Made by a program: the position numbers and the translations under genes
In this document: positions 9,515 through 18,342 of the stretch, piece after piece
Numbering within the stretch: position 1 is the first letter of the stretch
Layout: each line of letters begins with the position of its first letter
Assembly: GCF_008710285.1 (NCBI RefSeq)
Contig: NZ_VYQF01000001.1
Span: 1,807,501-1,871,500 of the forward strand
Origin: Ginsengibacter hankyongi
GTDB taxonomy: Bacteria; Bacteroidota; Bacteroidia; Chitinophagales; Chitinophagaceae
Reading direction: 5' to 3'
DNA length: 64,000 nucleotides
The notes under the pieces: model-generated
The model's input: only the letters and a program-made list of their open reading frames with translations
Told to the model about the DNA's origin: nothing
The model's database searches: none

Positions 9515-10639
9515 CTATGAAATAATTTTTTGAACATTTTTCCAAATGAGGTCTGATGTGATTTCCCAGCTAAATTTTTCCGCCCGAACTTTTCCTTTTT
9601 CAATCAATTCTTTTTTTAAATTTTCATCTTTAAATAGCAACATCATTTTTACAGCAATCTCTTTAAAATTTTTTGTATCGGCATACAACGCAGCGTCACC
9701 GCATATTTCAGACAAAGCACCGGTTGAAGAAGCGATAACAGGAACACCGCTTTTCATTGCTTCCAATGGTTGTGTTGCAAAGCTCTCATAGAGCGAAGGT
9801 TGTACCAAAGCATAAGCCGCCGCAGTTGTTTTCGCAAGTTCTCCAGTAGGCAGGTCTTTCAAAATTTTTACATCATTCTTAAATTTAAATAAACGCACGC
9901 TTTCAAAAAATTCCTCGTATTTCCATCCCCGCTTTCCTGCAATTAATAGTTGCATGCTACTTTTCTGTCTTTTTTTAAATGCTGAAAATGCTTTCAATAA
10001 ATTAAGCAGATTTTTATCAGAACCAATTTCTCCTGTATAAACAAAATATTCATTCCCGTCGGTATATTTAGCCTTCACTTGTTCCCTTTCTTCGTAACTA
10101 ATTTCTTTAAAATTTTCATTGATCCCTTCATACACAACTTCTATTTTATCAGCAGTTGTTTTGTATTGCATAATCAAATCGGTTTTGCAAAATTCTGAGA
10201 CAGTAATAACCGTTTTAGATTTTTTTATACTTCGTCGTAAAAATGTTTTATAAAATAATAAATCATCTTTTTTTACAGATGATGCCTGGTGAATAAATGC
10301 AAGCTCATTAATGAAGACACATTGATGCACGTTGGTGAAAAGTGAAGCAATTCCATCGTAACTGATTAAAACATCAGCCTTGTATTTTCTTAATACTGCA
10401 GGAATTTTAATATTATACCATAAATAACGAAGGGCCGCACTTTTCTTTTGCATACCGATAGCTACATTGATTACTTTTTTAGAAGGTGTTAACCGATCAT
10501 TTAATGCATTCTCGGAAATTAAAACAAACCTATGCTCAGGATGCAGCTTTATAATTCTGCCGACGGTTTCAAAAGCAAAATTTTCGTTTTCTTCTAATTC
10601 GTTTTTCCCGGTAACTTTTATATTAATTGCAATAACCAT
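9515..10639 (-). CDS. Glycosyltransferase family 4 protein
   Basis: A 374-residue GT-B fold glycosyltransferase. The C-terminal half has the GT4 donor-site features: YTGEIGSDKNLLNLLKAF, LLIAGKRGW and the E-x7-E motif in PSLYESFATQPLEAMKSGVPVIAS. The N-terminal half is the acceptor side. There is no signal peptide or membrane segment, so it would act at the cytoplasmic face on a nucleotide-sugar donor. Substrate and product cannot be assigned. It is not in a visible polysaccharide operon; neighbours are gldC and a CNNM/CBS protein. Confidence 0.88.
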   Translation of the reverse strand: MVIAINIKVTGKNELEENENFAFETVGRIIKLHPEHRFVLISENALNDRLTPSKKVINVAIGMQKKSAALRYLWYNIKIPAVLRKYKADVLISYDGIASLFTNVHQCVFINELAFIHQASSVKKDDLLFYKTFLRRSIKKSKTVITVSEFCKTDLIMQYKTTADKIEVVYEGINENFKEISYEEREQVKAKYTDGNEYFVYTGEIGSDKNLLNLLKAFSAFKKRQKSSMQLLIAGKRGWKYEEFFESVRLFKFKNDVKILKDLPTGELAKTTAAAYALVQPSLYESFATQPLEAMKSGVPVIASSTGALSEICGDAALYADTKNFKEIAVKMMLLFKDENLKKELIEKGKVRAEKFSWEITSDLIWKNVQKIIS

Positions 10640-10710
10640 TGAGGAGGTAATATTTTATAGACTACCGATAAGGTTAAATGATGAAATCATTAGGAGAGCC
10701 CTGGAGAACA

Positions 10711-11976
10711 TTATCTTAATACTTTAAGCTTTACCGTTTCTATACGTGTTTCGCTAACACTTAAAATATCAAACTGGTAATCGTCGATTATTATACGGTC
10801 TTTCTGCCGCGGAATAGATTCGTGTTGACTGATAATATAACCAGAGAGCGTTTCAGTTTCTTCATTTTTCCGGAACTCCATTTTATACTTTTCAATGAGG
10901 TAATCTAGTTCCAGCCGGCCACTCAAAATATATTCGTTTGCCGAAATCTGTTTATCAACAAATTCTTCATTAACATCATACTCGTCCCTGATGTCGCCAA
11001 AAATCTCTTCCAGCAAATCTTCCATTGTTACAATGCCTGCAGTGCCGCCAAACTCATCGATTACCCATGCAATACTTTTACGCTCTTTACTGAATTTATC
11101 AATAAGATCAGTGGCGCTCATACTCTCAGGAATGGTTGGTATTGGAAGTAACACCGATCTGAGGCTTTGAGGATTTCTAAACATGTCAAGCTGGTGAATA
11201 TAACCCTGTATGTTGTCAATATTACCCTCGTACACAACCAGCTTGCTCAGCTTGGTTTCTATAAAACGAGCCTTTACTTCTGGAAGTGAAACATTAATAT
11301 TAATTGATTCAATTTCTTTTCGCGGAATAAGACATTCTCTTACTTTTATATCTGATAACGACAAAACATTTTCGAATAATTCATTATTCATTTCTTCATT
11401 ATCGTCCGTATCGTTCATCTTACTCTGCTGAATAAAATGTTCCAGGTCAATTTTAGTAAACGCGTCGTTCTTATTCTTGAGCTTTACATTAAAAATATAT
11501 TTAAGCATCCACTCGGCAACATTTACAAAATAGGAAGCAACCCATGCAAACATCGAGTAAAAAAACTTTACAATAAACGTGATAATGCTACTGCCTGTTA
11601 CCTCGTTATTTGTCGCACGAAAAAATGCTTTAAAAATAAACTCAACAAATAATAGCAATATGGTTGAGATAATTGTTTCAGCAGTCAGCTTTATAAAAGG
11701 GTTTTCAATACCCCAGTATTTCCATACACTGTTTAGTATGTTACTCCAGAGTAGACCATATATTACTGTTAAAATATTTAATGCTATAAGAGTAGTACCT
11801 ATAAAACGGGTAGGGTTTTCCATAAATCCTGCCCATGTTCTGCCAGGATAGCTTCCTTGTTTTTTTCTTAATTCAATTGATAGCTTGCTTACAGAAACAA
11901 AGGCAATTTCTATTCCCGCAAAAAAACCGATAAGAATTAAAGATGCTGCAATAGCAATCAACGTTATCCAGTCCAT
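10711..11976 (-). CDS. Hemolysin-family CNNM/CBS/CorC protein
   Basis: A 421-residue integral membrane protein. Residues 1-150 form a CNNM/DUF21 domain with four hydrophobic helices (FFAGIEIAFVSVSK is the hallmark). A CBS pair spans about 215-335 and includes IAWVIDEFGGTAGIVTMEDLLEEIFG. A CorC_HlyC domain closes the protein (about 345-421). Relatives are magnesium/cobalt efflux or homeostasis proteins and the Bacteroidota protein GldE. GldE normally sits beside gldD, absent here, so a plain hemolysin-family name is safer. Confidence 0.88.
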   Translation of the reverse strand: MDWITLIAIAASLILIGFFAGIEIAFVSVSKLSIELRKKQGSYPGRTWAGFMENPTRFIGTTLIALNILTVIYGLLWSNILNSVWKYWGIENPFIKLTAETIISTILLLFVEFIFKAFFRATNNEVTGSSIITFIVKFFYSMFAWVASYFVNVAEWMLKYIFNVKLKNKNDAFTKIDLEHFIQQSKMNDTDDNEEMNNELFENVLSLSDIKVRECLIPRKEIESININVSLPEVKARFIETKLSKLVVYEGNIDNIQGYIHQLDMFRNPQSLRSVLLPIPTIPESMSATDLIDKFSKERKSIAWVIDEFGGTAGIVTMEDLLEEIFGDIRDEYDVNEEFVDKQISANEYILSGRLELDYLIEKYKMEFRKNEETETLSGYIISQHESIPRQKDRIIIDDYQFDILSVSETRIETVKLKVLR

Positions 11977-12017
11977 ATAACAAAAATATAAAAATGAAAA
12001 CGAACCCTTGTTATAAA

Positions 12018-12596
12018 TTACTCTTTCTCCAAAAATGTTGAAACTATATTTTCAGCTTCTAAACAGGCAGTTGTAAAATCTTTATTAACGATTACATTTT
12101 CAAAATGATTTTTAAACGTCATTTCAAAAGAAGATTTATCTACCCGGGCCTGCAACGATTCTTCAGTTTCTGAGCCACGTCCCTGGAGCCTTTTTCTTAA
12201 TTCTTCAGAAGAAGGAGCCTGTATGAAAATTGCAATAGTATTTACAGGATATTGCTGTTGCACATGGATGGCACCCTGTACATCTATATCAAGTACGGGA
12301 ACTTTTTTCAATTGCCAGATGCGTTCAATTTCAGACTTTAAGGTGCCGTAATATTTTCCTTCGTAAACCATTTCCCATTCAAGAAATTCTTTATGATGAA
12401 TTTTTTCTCTGAAATCACTTTCAGAAATAAAATAATAATCTTCACCGTCCTTTTCATTATCACGTGGCTGTCTGGTTGTTGCCGACACGGAGAAAGCCAA
12501 CTGTGAAAATTTTGTCATCAAATATTTTACGATAGAAGTTTTACCGGCTCCTGAAGGAGCGGTAATGAGGATGAGTTTATTATATTTTTTATCCAT
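12018..12596 (-). CDS. gmk: Guanylate kinase
   Basis: A 192-residue kinase converting GMP to GDP with ATP. The P-loop APSGAGKT is at residues 13-20. The GMP-binding segments TTRQPRDNEKDGEDYYF and EWEMVYEGKYYGT are present, as is the LDIDVQGA strand. Length is normal. It lies 56 bp from murA on the same strand; co-transcription is possible. Confidence 0.96.
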   Translation of the reverse strand: MDKKYNKLILITAPSGAGKTSIVKYLMTKFSQLAFSVSATTRQPRDNEKDGEDYYFISESDFREKIHHKEFLEWEMVYEGKYYGTLKSEIERIWQLKKVPVLDIDVQGAIHVQQQYPVNTIAIFIQAPSSEELRKRLQGRGSETEESLQARVDKSSFEMTFKNHFENVIVNKDFTTACLEAENIVSTFLEKE

Positions 12597-12651
12597 TTTT
12601 TACAAGGTTAATGCAAATAGCACAGTCACCTTTAATTGACTTATGATGTGC

Positions 12652-13956
12652 TTATTGCCTTACAATCCGGGCTCCCAGCTGTCTCAGTCTTTCATCAATA
12701 TTTTGATAGCCTCTGTCAATTTGTTCAATATTCTGTATTACACTTTTCCCTTCTGCACTTAAAGCTGCAATCAGCAATGCAACGCCCGCTCTTATATCGG
12801 GGCTGCTCATCTGTATTCCTTTTAATTGATATTTTCTTTCAATTCCAATTACCACAGCTCTATGTGGATCGCACAAAACTATGTGCGCGCCCATTTCAAT
12901 AATTTTATCTACAAAAAATAAGCGGCTCTCAAACATTTTTTGATGAATAAGAACGCTTCCCTTTGCTTGGGTAGCAACAACCAGCACTATGCTCAGCAAA
13001 TCTGGTGTAAATCCCGGCCACGGGTGATCGGAAATAGTAAGAACGGATCCATCTAAAAATGTCTGCGCTTCATAAATCTCCTGTTCAGGAATATGGATGT
13101 CATCCCCAATAAAATTCATTTGAATTCCAAGTTGCTGAAATTTCTCCGGTATAATTCCTAAATGATTGATGCCGGCATTTTTTATTAAAATATCACTCTG
13201 TGTCATGGCCGCCAATCCAATAAAAGAACCGACTTCAATCATATCAGGAAGGATGGTATGTGTAGTTCCATGCAATTCCCTTACCCCTTCAATAACGATC
13301 ATATTACTGGCGATACCGGAAATTTTGGCGCCCATACTACTCAACATTTTACAAAGCTGTTGTATGTATGGTTCGCACGCTGCGTTGTAAATAGTAGTTG
13401 TGCCTGTAGCCATCACCGCGGCCATGATAATATTAGCAGTTCCGGTTACGCTTGGTTCATCAAGCAGCATATCCGTTCCTTTAAGTTGCAAAGTTTTTAA
13501 TAGAAAAAACGAGGCATCATCGTCATAGGCAAATTCAGCACCGAGTTTTTGAAATCCAATAATATGCGTATCTAATCTTCTACGCCCGATTTTATCTCCG
13601 CCCGGTTTTGGAACGTATGCTCTTTTAAACCTTGCCAGCATTGGCCCCGCCAGCATAACGCTGCCGCGTAAACGCCCGGTCATTTTTCTAAAAACCGGCG
13701 ATGCGAGGTAATCAATATTTATATTGGCTGCATCAAAAATGCAGGTATGCCGGTTAATTCTTTCCACCGCTACTCCTAACCCTTCAAGTAGTTCAATTTG
13801 CAGGTTTACATCAATAATATCAGGTATGTTGTGAATAGTAATTTTTTCAGCAGACAGCAATACTGCAGAAATTACCTGCAGCGCTTCATTCTTAGCACCT
13901 TGTGGTGTTATTTCACCTTTTAATTTTTTCCCACCTGTAACTTCAAATAAACCCAT
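12652..13956 (-). CDS. murA: UDP-GlcNAc 1-carboxyvinyltransferase (MurA), Asp-type active site
   Basis: MurA makes the first committed peptidoglycan precursor by moving enolpyruvate from PEP to UDP-GlcNAc. At 434 residues, it has the family start (GGKKLKGEITPQGAKNEAL) with catalytic Lys22. The active-site loop reads KPGGDKIGRR: Asp121 stands where E. coli has Cys115. Enzymes with Asp here, as in Mycobacterium and Chlamydia, are active but not alkylated by fosfomycin. An intrinsic terminator separates it from the upstream DUF4290 gene, so it probably has its own promoter. Confidence 0.95.
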   Translation of the reverse strand: MGLFEVTGGKKLKGEITPQGAKNEALQVISAVLLSAEKITIHNIPDIIDVNLQIELLEGLGVAVERINRHTCIFDAANINIDYLASPVFRKMTGRLRGSVMLAGPMLARFKRAYVPKPGGDKIGRRRLDTHIIGFQKLGAEFAYDDDASFFLLKTLQLKGTDMLLDEPSVTGTANIIMAAVMATGTTTIYNAACEPYIQQLCKMLSSMGAKISGIASNMIVIEGVRELHGTTHTILPDMIEVGSFIGLAAMTQSDILIKNAGINHLGIIPEKFQQLGIQMNFIGDDIHIPEQEIYEAQTFLDGSVLTISDHPWPGFTPDLLSIVLVVATQAKGSVLIHQKMFESRLFFVDKIIEMGAHIVLCDPHRAVVIGIERKYQLKGIQMSSPDIRAGVALLIAALSAEGKSVIQNIEQIDRGYQNIDERLRQLGARIVRQ

Positions 13957-13980
13957 TACAATTTATTTTTTCTTTAAGGA

Positions 13981-14019
13981 AAACAAAAATAAAACCCGGC
14001 AATATAAAAAAGCCGGGTT
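13981..14019 (-). terminator. Rho-independent terminator after the DUF4290 gene
   Basis: An 8-bp GC-rich stem (13993-14000 with 14012-14019) is followed on the minus strand by a T-rich run (TTTATTTTTGTTT). It sits 32 bp past the DUF4290 stop and just upstream of murA, so it would end the DUF4290 transcript. Confidence 0.75.
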
Positions 14020-14050
14020 GCAAACTTATTTTTTATTTAATAAAAGTAGG

Positions 14051-14758
14051 TTAATATCTTTTTTTAGAAAACTTATTACGGTTGCTGCGATTATCTCTTC
14101 CGCCACCGCCCTGGTTATCTCTTCCCTGACTACGGTTACGGCCACCAAAATTTTTACGGTATTTTCCCACATTACTTACAAATTCTTCACGGCTGGTGTC
14201 AACCCTGTGTTTAATAAACGGACGATTGTTGAATTCAAGTTCTCCTTTTGTAATAGCGCTAAGTTCAGTTTGAATGTTATCATCATGCACCAGTTCCTTA
14301 TGCCAGTTGCTATAAGTAAGCTTCATATAATAAGCAATAGCATTAGCAAATCCCTGGCGCTTTTCGCTATCTTCTTCTTTTAAAGCTTTATCAATAACTA
14401 TTTCAATATTTTTTCCAAGATGATTATATCTCGGATATCTCTTTGGATAAGCTAATTGCTGCGGTTTGGCTTTTAAAGTTTCTCGTGTAGGTATGGGATA
14501 AGGACTATCAACATCCAGTTTAAAATCGCTTATTAAAAAAAGATGATCCCATAGCTTGTGACGGAAATCTTCTACGTTTTTTAAATGTGGATTTAAAAAT
14601 CCCATCAGCTCAATAAGTGCATAAGCATTCTTTTGACGCTTTTCCCTGTCTTCCAGGGTTAAAACGTACTCAACCATTTTTTGTATATGACGACCGTACT
14701 CCCTTATTATAAGATGGTTTCGGGTAGTATTGTATTCCATGTTTTCAACATTTTCCAT
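14051..14758 (-). CDS. DUF4290 family protein
   Basis: A 235-residue protein with the DUF4290 opening (NTTRNHLIIREYGRHIQKMVEY) and a helical body to about residue 185. The tail, rich in Arg, Gly and Asn (about 190-235, with repeats such as GRDNQGGGGRDN), resembles RNA-binding RGG tails. DUF4290 is found in Bacteroidota, usually beside murA as here. Function is unknown. The tail suggests nucleic-acid contact, which is inference. It is cytoplasmic by lack of a signal peptide. Confidence 0.8.
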   Translation of the reverse strand: MENVENMEYNTTRNHLIIREYGRHIQKMVEYVLTLEDREKRQKNAYALIELMGFLNPHLKNVEDFRHKLWDHLFLISDFKLDVDSPYPIPTRETLKAKPQQLAYPKRYPRYNHLGKNIEIVIDKALKEEDSEKRQGFANAIAYYMKLTYSNWHKELVHDDNIQTELSAITKGELEFNNRPFIKHRVDTSREEFVSNVGKYRKNFGGRNRSQGRDNQGGGGRDNRSNRNKFSKKRY

Positions 14759-14819
14759 AAAGCAAATGTATTAATTTAAAACTTAGGCTGCAAGAATGAG
14801 GTTAAAATGTACTCCTTAA

Positions 14820-15227
14820 TCACGCATTTTTGTGAGAACTTTTTACAAACCACTTCTTACAAAGCAAAAATGCCAGCAATACTCCAAATGAATCGGCAGC
14901 CCAATCAAGGAGGTCAAAGTCCCGGCTTATTACAAAGTATTTTTGAATAAATTCAATAGCTAATCCCCACATGCTGGCCGCTAACGCAATCTTTATAAAA
15001 TAGTGTAGTCTTTTTTGTGCCGAAAAATCTGATTTATAAAAAGGCCAGCAAAATAAAAATGTGAGTCCACCAAACATCCCGGCATGTACCCATTTATCAA
15101 AATAAATTCCATCGAGCCAGCCTATCTGGGGCACATCTTTTCCGGGCATACAAGTAAGCACAAGCACAACAAAAAACCAGGCAATGCCTGGCAGGAATTT
15201 TTTTATAGAAATTTTTTGTAACGTCAT
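14820..15227 (-). CDS. VanZ-like family membrane protein
   Basis: A protein of about 135 residues with four hydrophobic helices and VanZ-like features (LTCMPGKDVPQIG, FDKWVHAGMFGGLTFLF, DLLDWAADSFGVLLAFLL). The start at 15227 is chosen because the upstream 11 codons overlap the gcvH stop. VanZ relatives have no established general activity, and teicoplanin resistance is known only for the enterococcal protein. The ATG lies 1 bp after the gcvH stop codon, so the two are an operon. Confidence 0.8.
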   Translation of the reverse strand: MTLQKISIKKFLPGIAWFFVVLVLTCMPGKDVPQIGWLDGIYFDKWVHAGMFGGLTFLFCWPFYKSDFSAQKRLHYFIKIALAASMWGLAIEFIQKYFVISRDFDLLDWAADSFGVLLAFLLCKKWFVKSSHKNA

Positions 15228-15228
15228 A

Positions 15229-15606
15229 TTAAGCCACAACTTTCTGGTAAGTTTCAGCATTCATAAGTTTATTCACGTCATCCACATTATCCACTTTCAT
15301 TTTTATCATCCATCCTTCGCCATAAGGATCGGAATTGACTTTTTCCGGTTCGCTTTCCAGAAGCGGATTTATTTCTGTAATGGTTCCGGAAACGGGAAGA
15401 AATAAATCACTTACTGTTTTTACAGCTTCAACGGTTCCAAAGATTGCTTCTGCGGCGAGGGATTTTCCCTTAGTTTCTATTTCTACATACACGATATCGC
15501 CCAATTCGTGTTGCGCAAAGTCTGTAATGCCAACGGTGGCAGTGTCGCCGTCAAGTGATACCCATTCATGATCTTTTGTATAACGTAGATTTTCGGGAAA
15601 GGTCAT
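15229..15606 (-). CDS. gcvH: Glycine cleavage system H protein
   Basis: A 125-residue lipoyl carrier of the glycine cleavage system, which shuttles the aminomethyl group between the P, T and L proteins. The N-terminal YTKDHEWVSLDGDTATVGIT block and the lipoylation site in GTVEAVKTVSD (Lys63) are clear. The gene stands without gcvP or gcvT, as is common in Bacteroidota. The VanZ-like gene follows immediately and appears translationally coupled. Confidence 0.95.
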   Translation of the reverse strand: MTFPENLRYTKDHEWVSLDGDTATVGITDFAQHELGDIVYVEIETKGKSLAAEAIFGTVEAVKTVSDLFLPVSGTITEINPLLESEPEKVNSDPYGEGWMIKMKVDNVDDVNKLMNAETYQKVVA

Positions 15607-15668
15607 ATAACTTTTTTATTATTAATAAAATTAAATGCGTCGCAAATTAATATTTTCCGGTTAATGAA

Positions 15669-16340
15669 TCATTTTAGTAAGGTTATTTTCATTCTTATAT
15701 TTTTAAGAGGCCTGCTATTTTCATCAGTTGAGGCCTCAGCAATTTTATCAATTACGTCGAGGCCACTTATAACTTCGCCAAAAACTGTATAGTTCATGTC
15801 GAGGAAAGGGTCGCCTCCTATTGTTCTGTAAACAACCCGATGGTTTTCGGGAATTTTAATATGGACTTTTTCTTCCATTTTATCCATTTGGGCATCGTTA
15901 TATCTTTTCCCATCAACAATATAAAATTGGGTCGAACTGCTTCGTTTTTGCGGATTGTCCGCGTCTGCTTCTCTTGCTGCAGCCAGTGCGCCTTTTTTAT
16001 GAAATAATGAGCTATCAAACTCTGCTGGGATTGTGTATTTTGGTGAGCCTTCGCCCAGTAACTGCCCCTGCTTAGCATACTTACTTTCAGGATCTCCGCC
16101 CTGTATCATAAAGCCTTTAATAACCCGGTGAAATAAAAGGCTATCGTAAAAATGTTGCTTAATTAATTTTATAAAATTATCGCGATGCAATGGCGTTTTG
16201 TTATACAATTTTAAAACCATCGTTCCATAATCCGTGGTAATCATTACTTTTTGTTCTGATGCTTCCTTAACTGATGCTTTTTTAGAAGCAGAGCAAGACG
16301 CAATCAAAATTAAGATTACTATATAAAATATATTTCTCAT
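15669..16340 (-). CDS. Cyclophilin-type peptidyl-prolyl isomerase, lipoprotein
   Basis: A 223-residue cyclophilin. A lipoprotein signal ends at Cys16 (LILIASC), so it should be anchored in a membrane facing the periplasm. The core has FYDSLLFHRVIKGFMIQGGDPES and later YTVFGEVISGLDVIDKIAEA, the standard active-site blocks. It would speed proline isomerisation of exported proteins. The 122-residue gene upstream ends 6 bp before its start, so both are probably transcribed together. Confidence 0.92.
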   Translation of the reverse strand: MRNIFYIVILILIASCSASKKASVKEASEQKVMITTDYGTMVLKLYNKTPLHRDNFIKLIKQHFYDSLLFHRVIKGFMIQGGDPESKYAKQGQLLGEGSPKYTIPAEFDSSLFHKKGALAAAREADADNPQKRSSSTQFYIVDGKRYNDAQMDKMEEKVHIKIPENHRVVYRTIGGDPFLDMNYTVFGEVISGLDVIDKIAEASTDENSRPLKNIRMKITLLK

Positions 16341-16346
16341 GGTTTT

Positions 16347-16709
16347 TTAAAATTCAGCGAAGGAATTATTGACGTCTTCAAAGTAAAGTAATATATGATC
16401 TTTAAGAAAATTTTCCTGTTCGACTATATTGTATTGTGGCAATGATTTTAACTGTTGAAAATGAGGCCAGCCTTCTTCATCGTAGCTTTCAATTTTATAG
16501 TACCCGCTTTGAGCGAGCAACGAACATACAGCCACATGCATAAGATCCTGCTTTTGTTCTTTTGAAAATTTTTTCTTAAGATTTCTTACTTCTTGTACAC
16601 CTATTAAAAACAGAATCGCTTCAACATCGGGTTTCTTCCCAAACTTATCCATGAATTTTTCTTCCAGTTTCCACCAGCGTGACTGCAGATCGTCTTTCGC
16701 ATTTTGCAT
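16347..16709 (-). CDS. Conserved hypothetical protein
   Basis: About 120 residues, soluble, helix-rich and charged (MQNAKDDLQSRWWKLEEKF... ending NSFAEF). The start at 16709 is an ATG; the frame opens two codons earlier with TTG. I recognise no domain, though the length and its link to the cyclophilin gene suggest a real, phylum-restricted gene. Two lines point to it being coding: the continuous amino-acid composition and a position divergent from serS with a normal promoter gap. Confidence 0.65.
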   Translation of the reverse strand: MQNAKDDLQSRWWKLEEKFMDKFGKKPDVEAILFLIGVQEVRNLKKKFSKEQKQDLMHVAVCSLLAQSGYYKIESYDEEGWPHFQQLKSLPQYNIVEQENFLKDHILLYFEDVNNSFAEF

Positions 16710-16794
16710 AGCCAAAATTAAATCAAAAAATATGCCCCGATACTTTTCTGTGTAATAAGAAGTTTAAAACAAAACCGGTGCAGTGAAGTCTCAT

Positions 16795-16802
16795 TATATT
16801 TG
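16795..16802 (+). promoter_or_regulatory. Bacteroidota -7 promoter element before serS
   Basis: TATATTTG fits the TAnnTTTG -7 consensus of the primary sigma factor in Bacteroidota and lies 27 bp upstream of the serS ATG. No clean TTTG -33 box is seen at the usual spacing. Confidence 0.45.
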
Positions 16803-16829
16803 CGCAATTCAATTTTAGAAAATTAGAAA

Positions 16830-18122
16830 ATGTTACAGGTAAATTTTATTAAAAAAAATAAAGAAGAAGTTTTAGAAAGACTAGCGGTAAAAAATTTTTC
16901 ACAGGTATCTCTTGTTGACCGGATTATTGAACTGGATGATGAAAGAAAAAAAATTCAATTTGAATTTGATGAAACACAATCTAAAATAAATACTGCTTCA
17001 AAAGATATTGGCCAGTTGATGGCGGCTGGTAAAAACGATTTAGCTGAAGAAAAAAAAACTGAGGTAGCAACGTTAAAATCTGCTTTACAACCTGTCAATG
17101 AAAAATTATCAGCGGTTGAAGAGAATCTCCGTAATGAATTAATAAAAATACCCAACCTTCCTCATGCTTCTGTACCAAAAGGAAAAACTCCTGAAGAAAA
17201 CGAAGTGGTAAGAGAAGGTGGGGAAAAACCACTACTTGGTAAAGAAGCGGTACCCCATTGGGAACTGGCAAAAAAATATGATCTCATCAATTTTGAATTA
17301 GGTAATAAAGTAACCGGCAGCGGTTTTCCTTTTTATAAAAACAAGGGCGCAAAGCTGCAACGGGCACTTATACAATATTTCTTAGATTATAATACGGCCG
17401 CTGGTTACACAGAATATCAACCGCCCTTAATGGTGAATGAAGCCAGCGCTTACGGAACAGGCCAGTTGCCGGATAAAGAAGGACAAATGTATTTTGCCAA
17501 TGCAGATAATTTTTACCTGATTCCTACGGCTGAAGTTCCCGTTACTAATATTTACCGGGATGAAATTGTAAATGAAAATGAATTGCCTTTAAAGATGACA
17601 GCTTACACACCCTGCTTTAGAAGAGAAGCGGGAAGCTATGGTAAAGATGTGCGTGGGCTAAATCGTTTACACCAGTTTGATAAAGTTGAAATAGTACAGC
17701 TTGTTCACCCCGATAAAAGCTATGAAGTGTTGGAAGAGATGGTAAGCCATGTAGAAAAGCTTTTACAAAGTCTTGAGCTTCCTTACCGCATTCTTCGTCT
17801 ATGCGGCGGCGATATGAGCTTTGCATCTGCACTCACTTACGATTTTGAAGTGTATAGTGCTGCCCAGCAAAAATGGCTGGAAGTAAGCTCAGTAAGTAAT
17901 TTCGAAAGTTTTCAAAGTAACCGCATGAAGATTCGGTTTAAACCCTCCTTGCAGGCAGGCCGAAACTCAGAAGGTAAAACACAACTTGTTCATACTTTAA
18001 ACGGCTCTTCGTTAGCATTACCAAGAATAGTTGCTGCTTTGCTGGAGAACAAACAAACCAACCGGGAAATCGAATTACCAAAAGTTCTGCATAGTTATTT
18101 TGGCGGAGCAACCATTGAATAA
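16830..18122 (+). CDS. serS: Seryl-tRNA synthetase
   Basis: SerRS charges tRNA-Ser and tRNA-Sec with serine. The N-terminal ~110 residues form the coiled-coil tRNA arm. The class II catalytic core has motif 2 (CFRREAGSYGKDVRGLNRLHQF) and motif 3 (LNGSSLALPRIVAALLEN). At 430 residues it is full length. It is the first plus-strand gene after a long minus-strand run and diverges from the 120-residue hypothetical gene. Confidence 0.97.
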   Translation: MLQVNFIKKNKEEVLERLAVKNFSQVSLVDRIIELDDERKKIQFEFDETQSKINTASKDIGQLMAAGKNDLAEEKKTEVATLKSALQPVNEKLSAVEENLRNELIKIPNLPHASVPKGKTPEENEVVREGGEKPLLGKEAVPHWELAKKYDLINFELGNKVTGSGFPFYKNKGAKLQRALIQYFLDYNTAAGYTEYQPPLMVNEASAYGTGQLPDKEGQMYFANADNFYLIPTAEVPVTNIYRDEIVNENELPLKMTAYTPCFRREAGSYGKDVRGLNRLHQFDKVEIVQLVHPDKSYEVLEEMVSHVEKLLQSLELPYRILRLCGGDMSFASALTYDFEVYSAAQQKWLEVSSVSNFESFQSNRMKIRFKPSLQAGRNSEGKTQLVHTLNGSSLALPRIVAALLENKQTNREIELPKVLHSYFGGATIE

Positions 18123-18273
18123 GAGCTACTTTAAAGTAAAATATTTTCAACAATCTTATTCTTTAATTGATGCATTGAATATTTTTTTATAGCTAAATTG
18201 TTGCCTTAAGCACTTTCACGTCTTTATTTTTACCGTTCACACAGTGAAACTTCCAATTCATCTATATACTTCT

Positions 18274-18302
18274 TTTGCGGGCCAATATTAAAAATATTTT
18301 TG
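18274..18302 (+). promoter_or_regulatory. Predicted promoter of the beta-barrel receptor gene
   Basis: TTTG at 18274-18277 and TATTTTTG at 18295-18302 are separated by 17 bp, matching the Bacteroidota TTTG / TAnnTTTG promoter. The ATG follows 40 bp later. Confidence 0.55.
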
Positions 18303-18342
18303 TGCCCCAAATTATTAATCCTACTAAAACGTAACGTCGATT

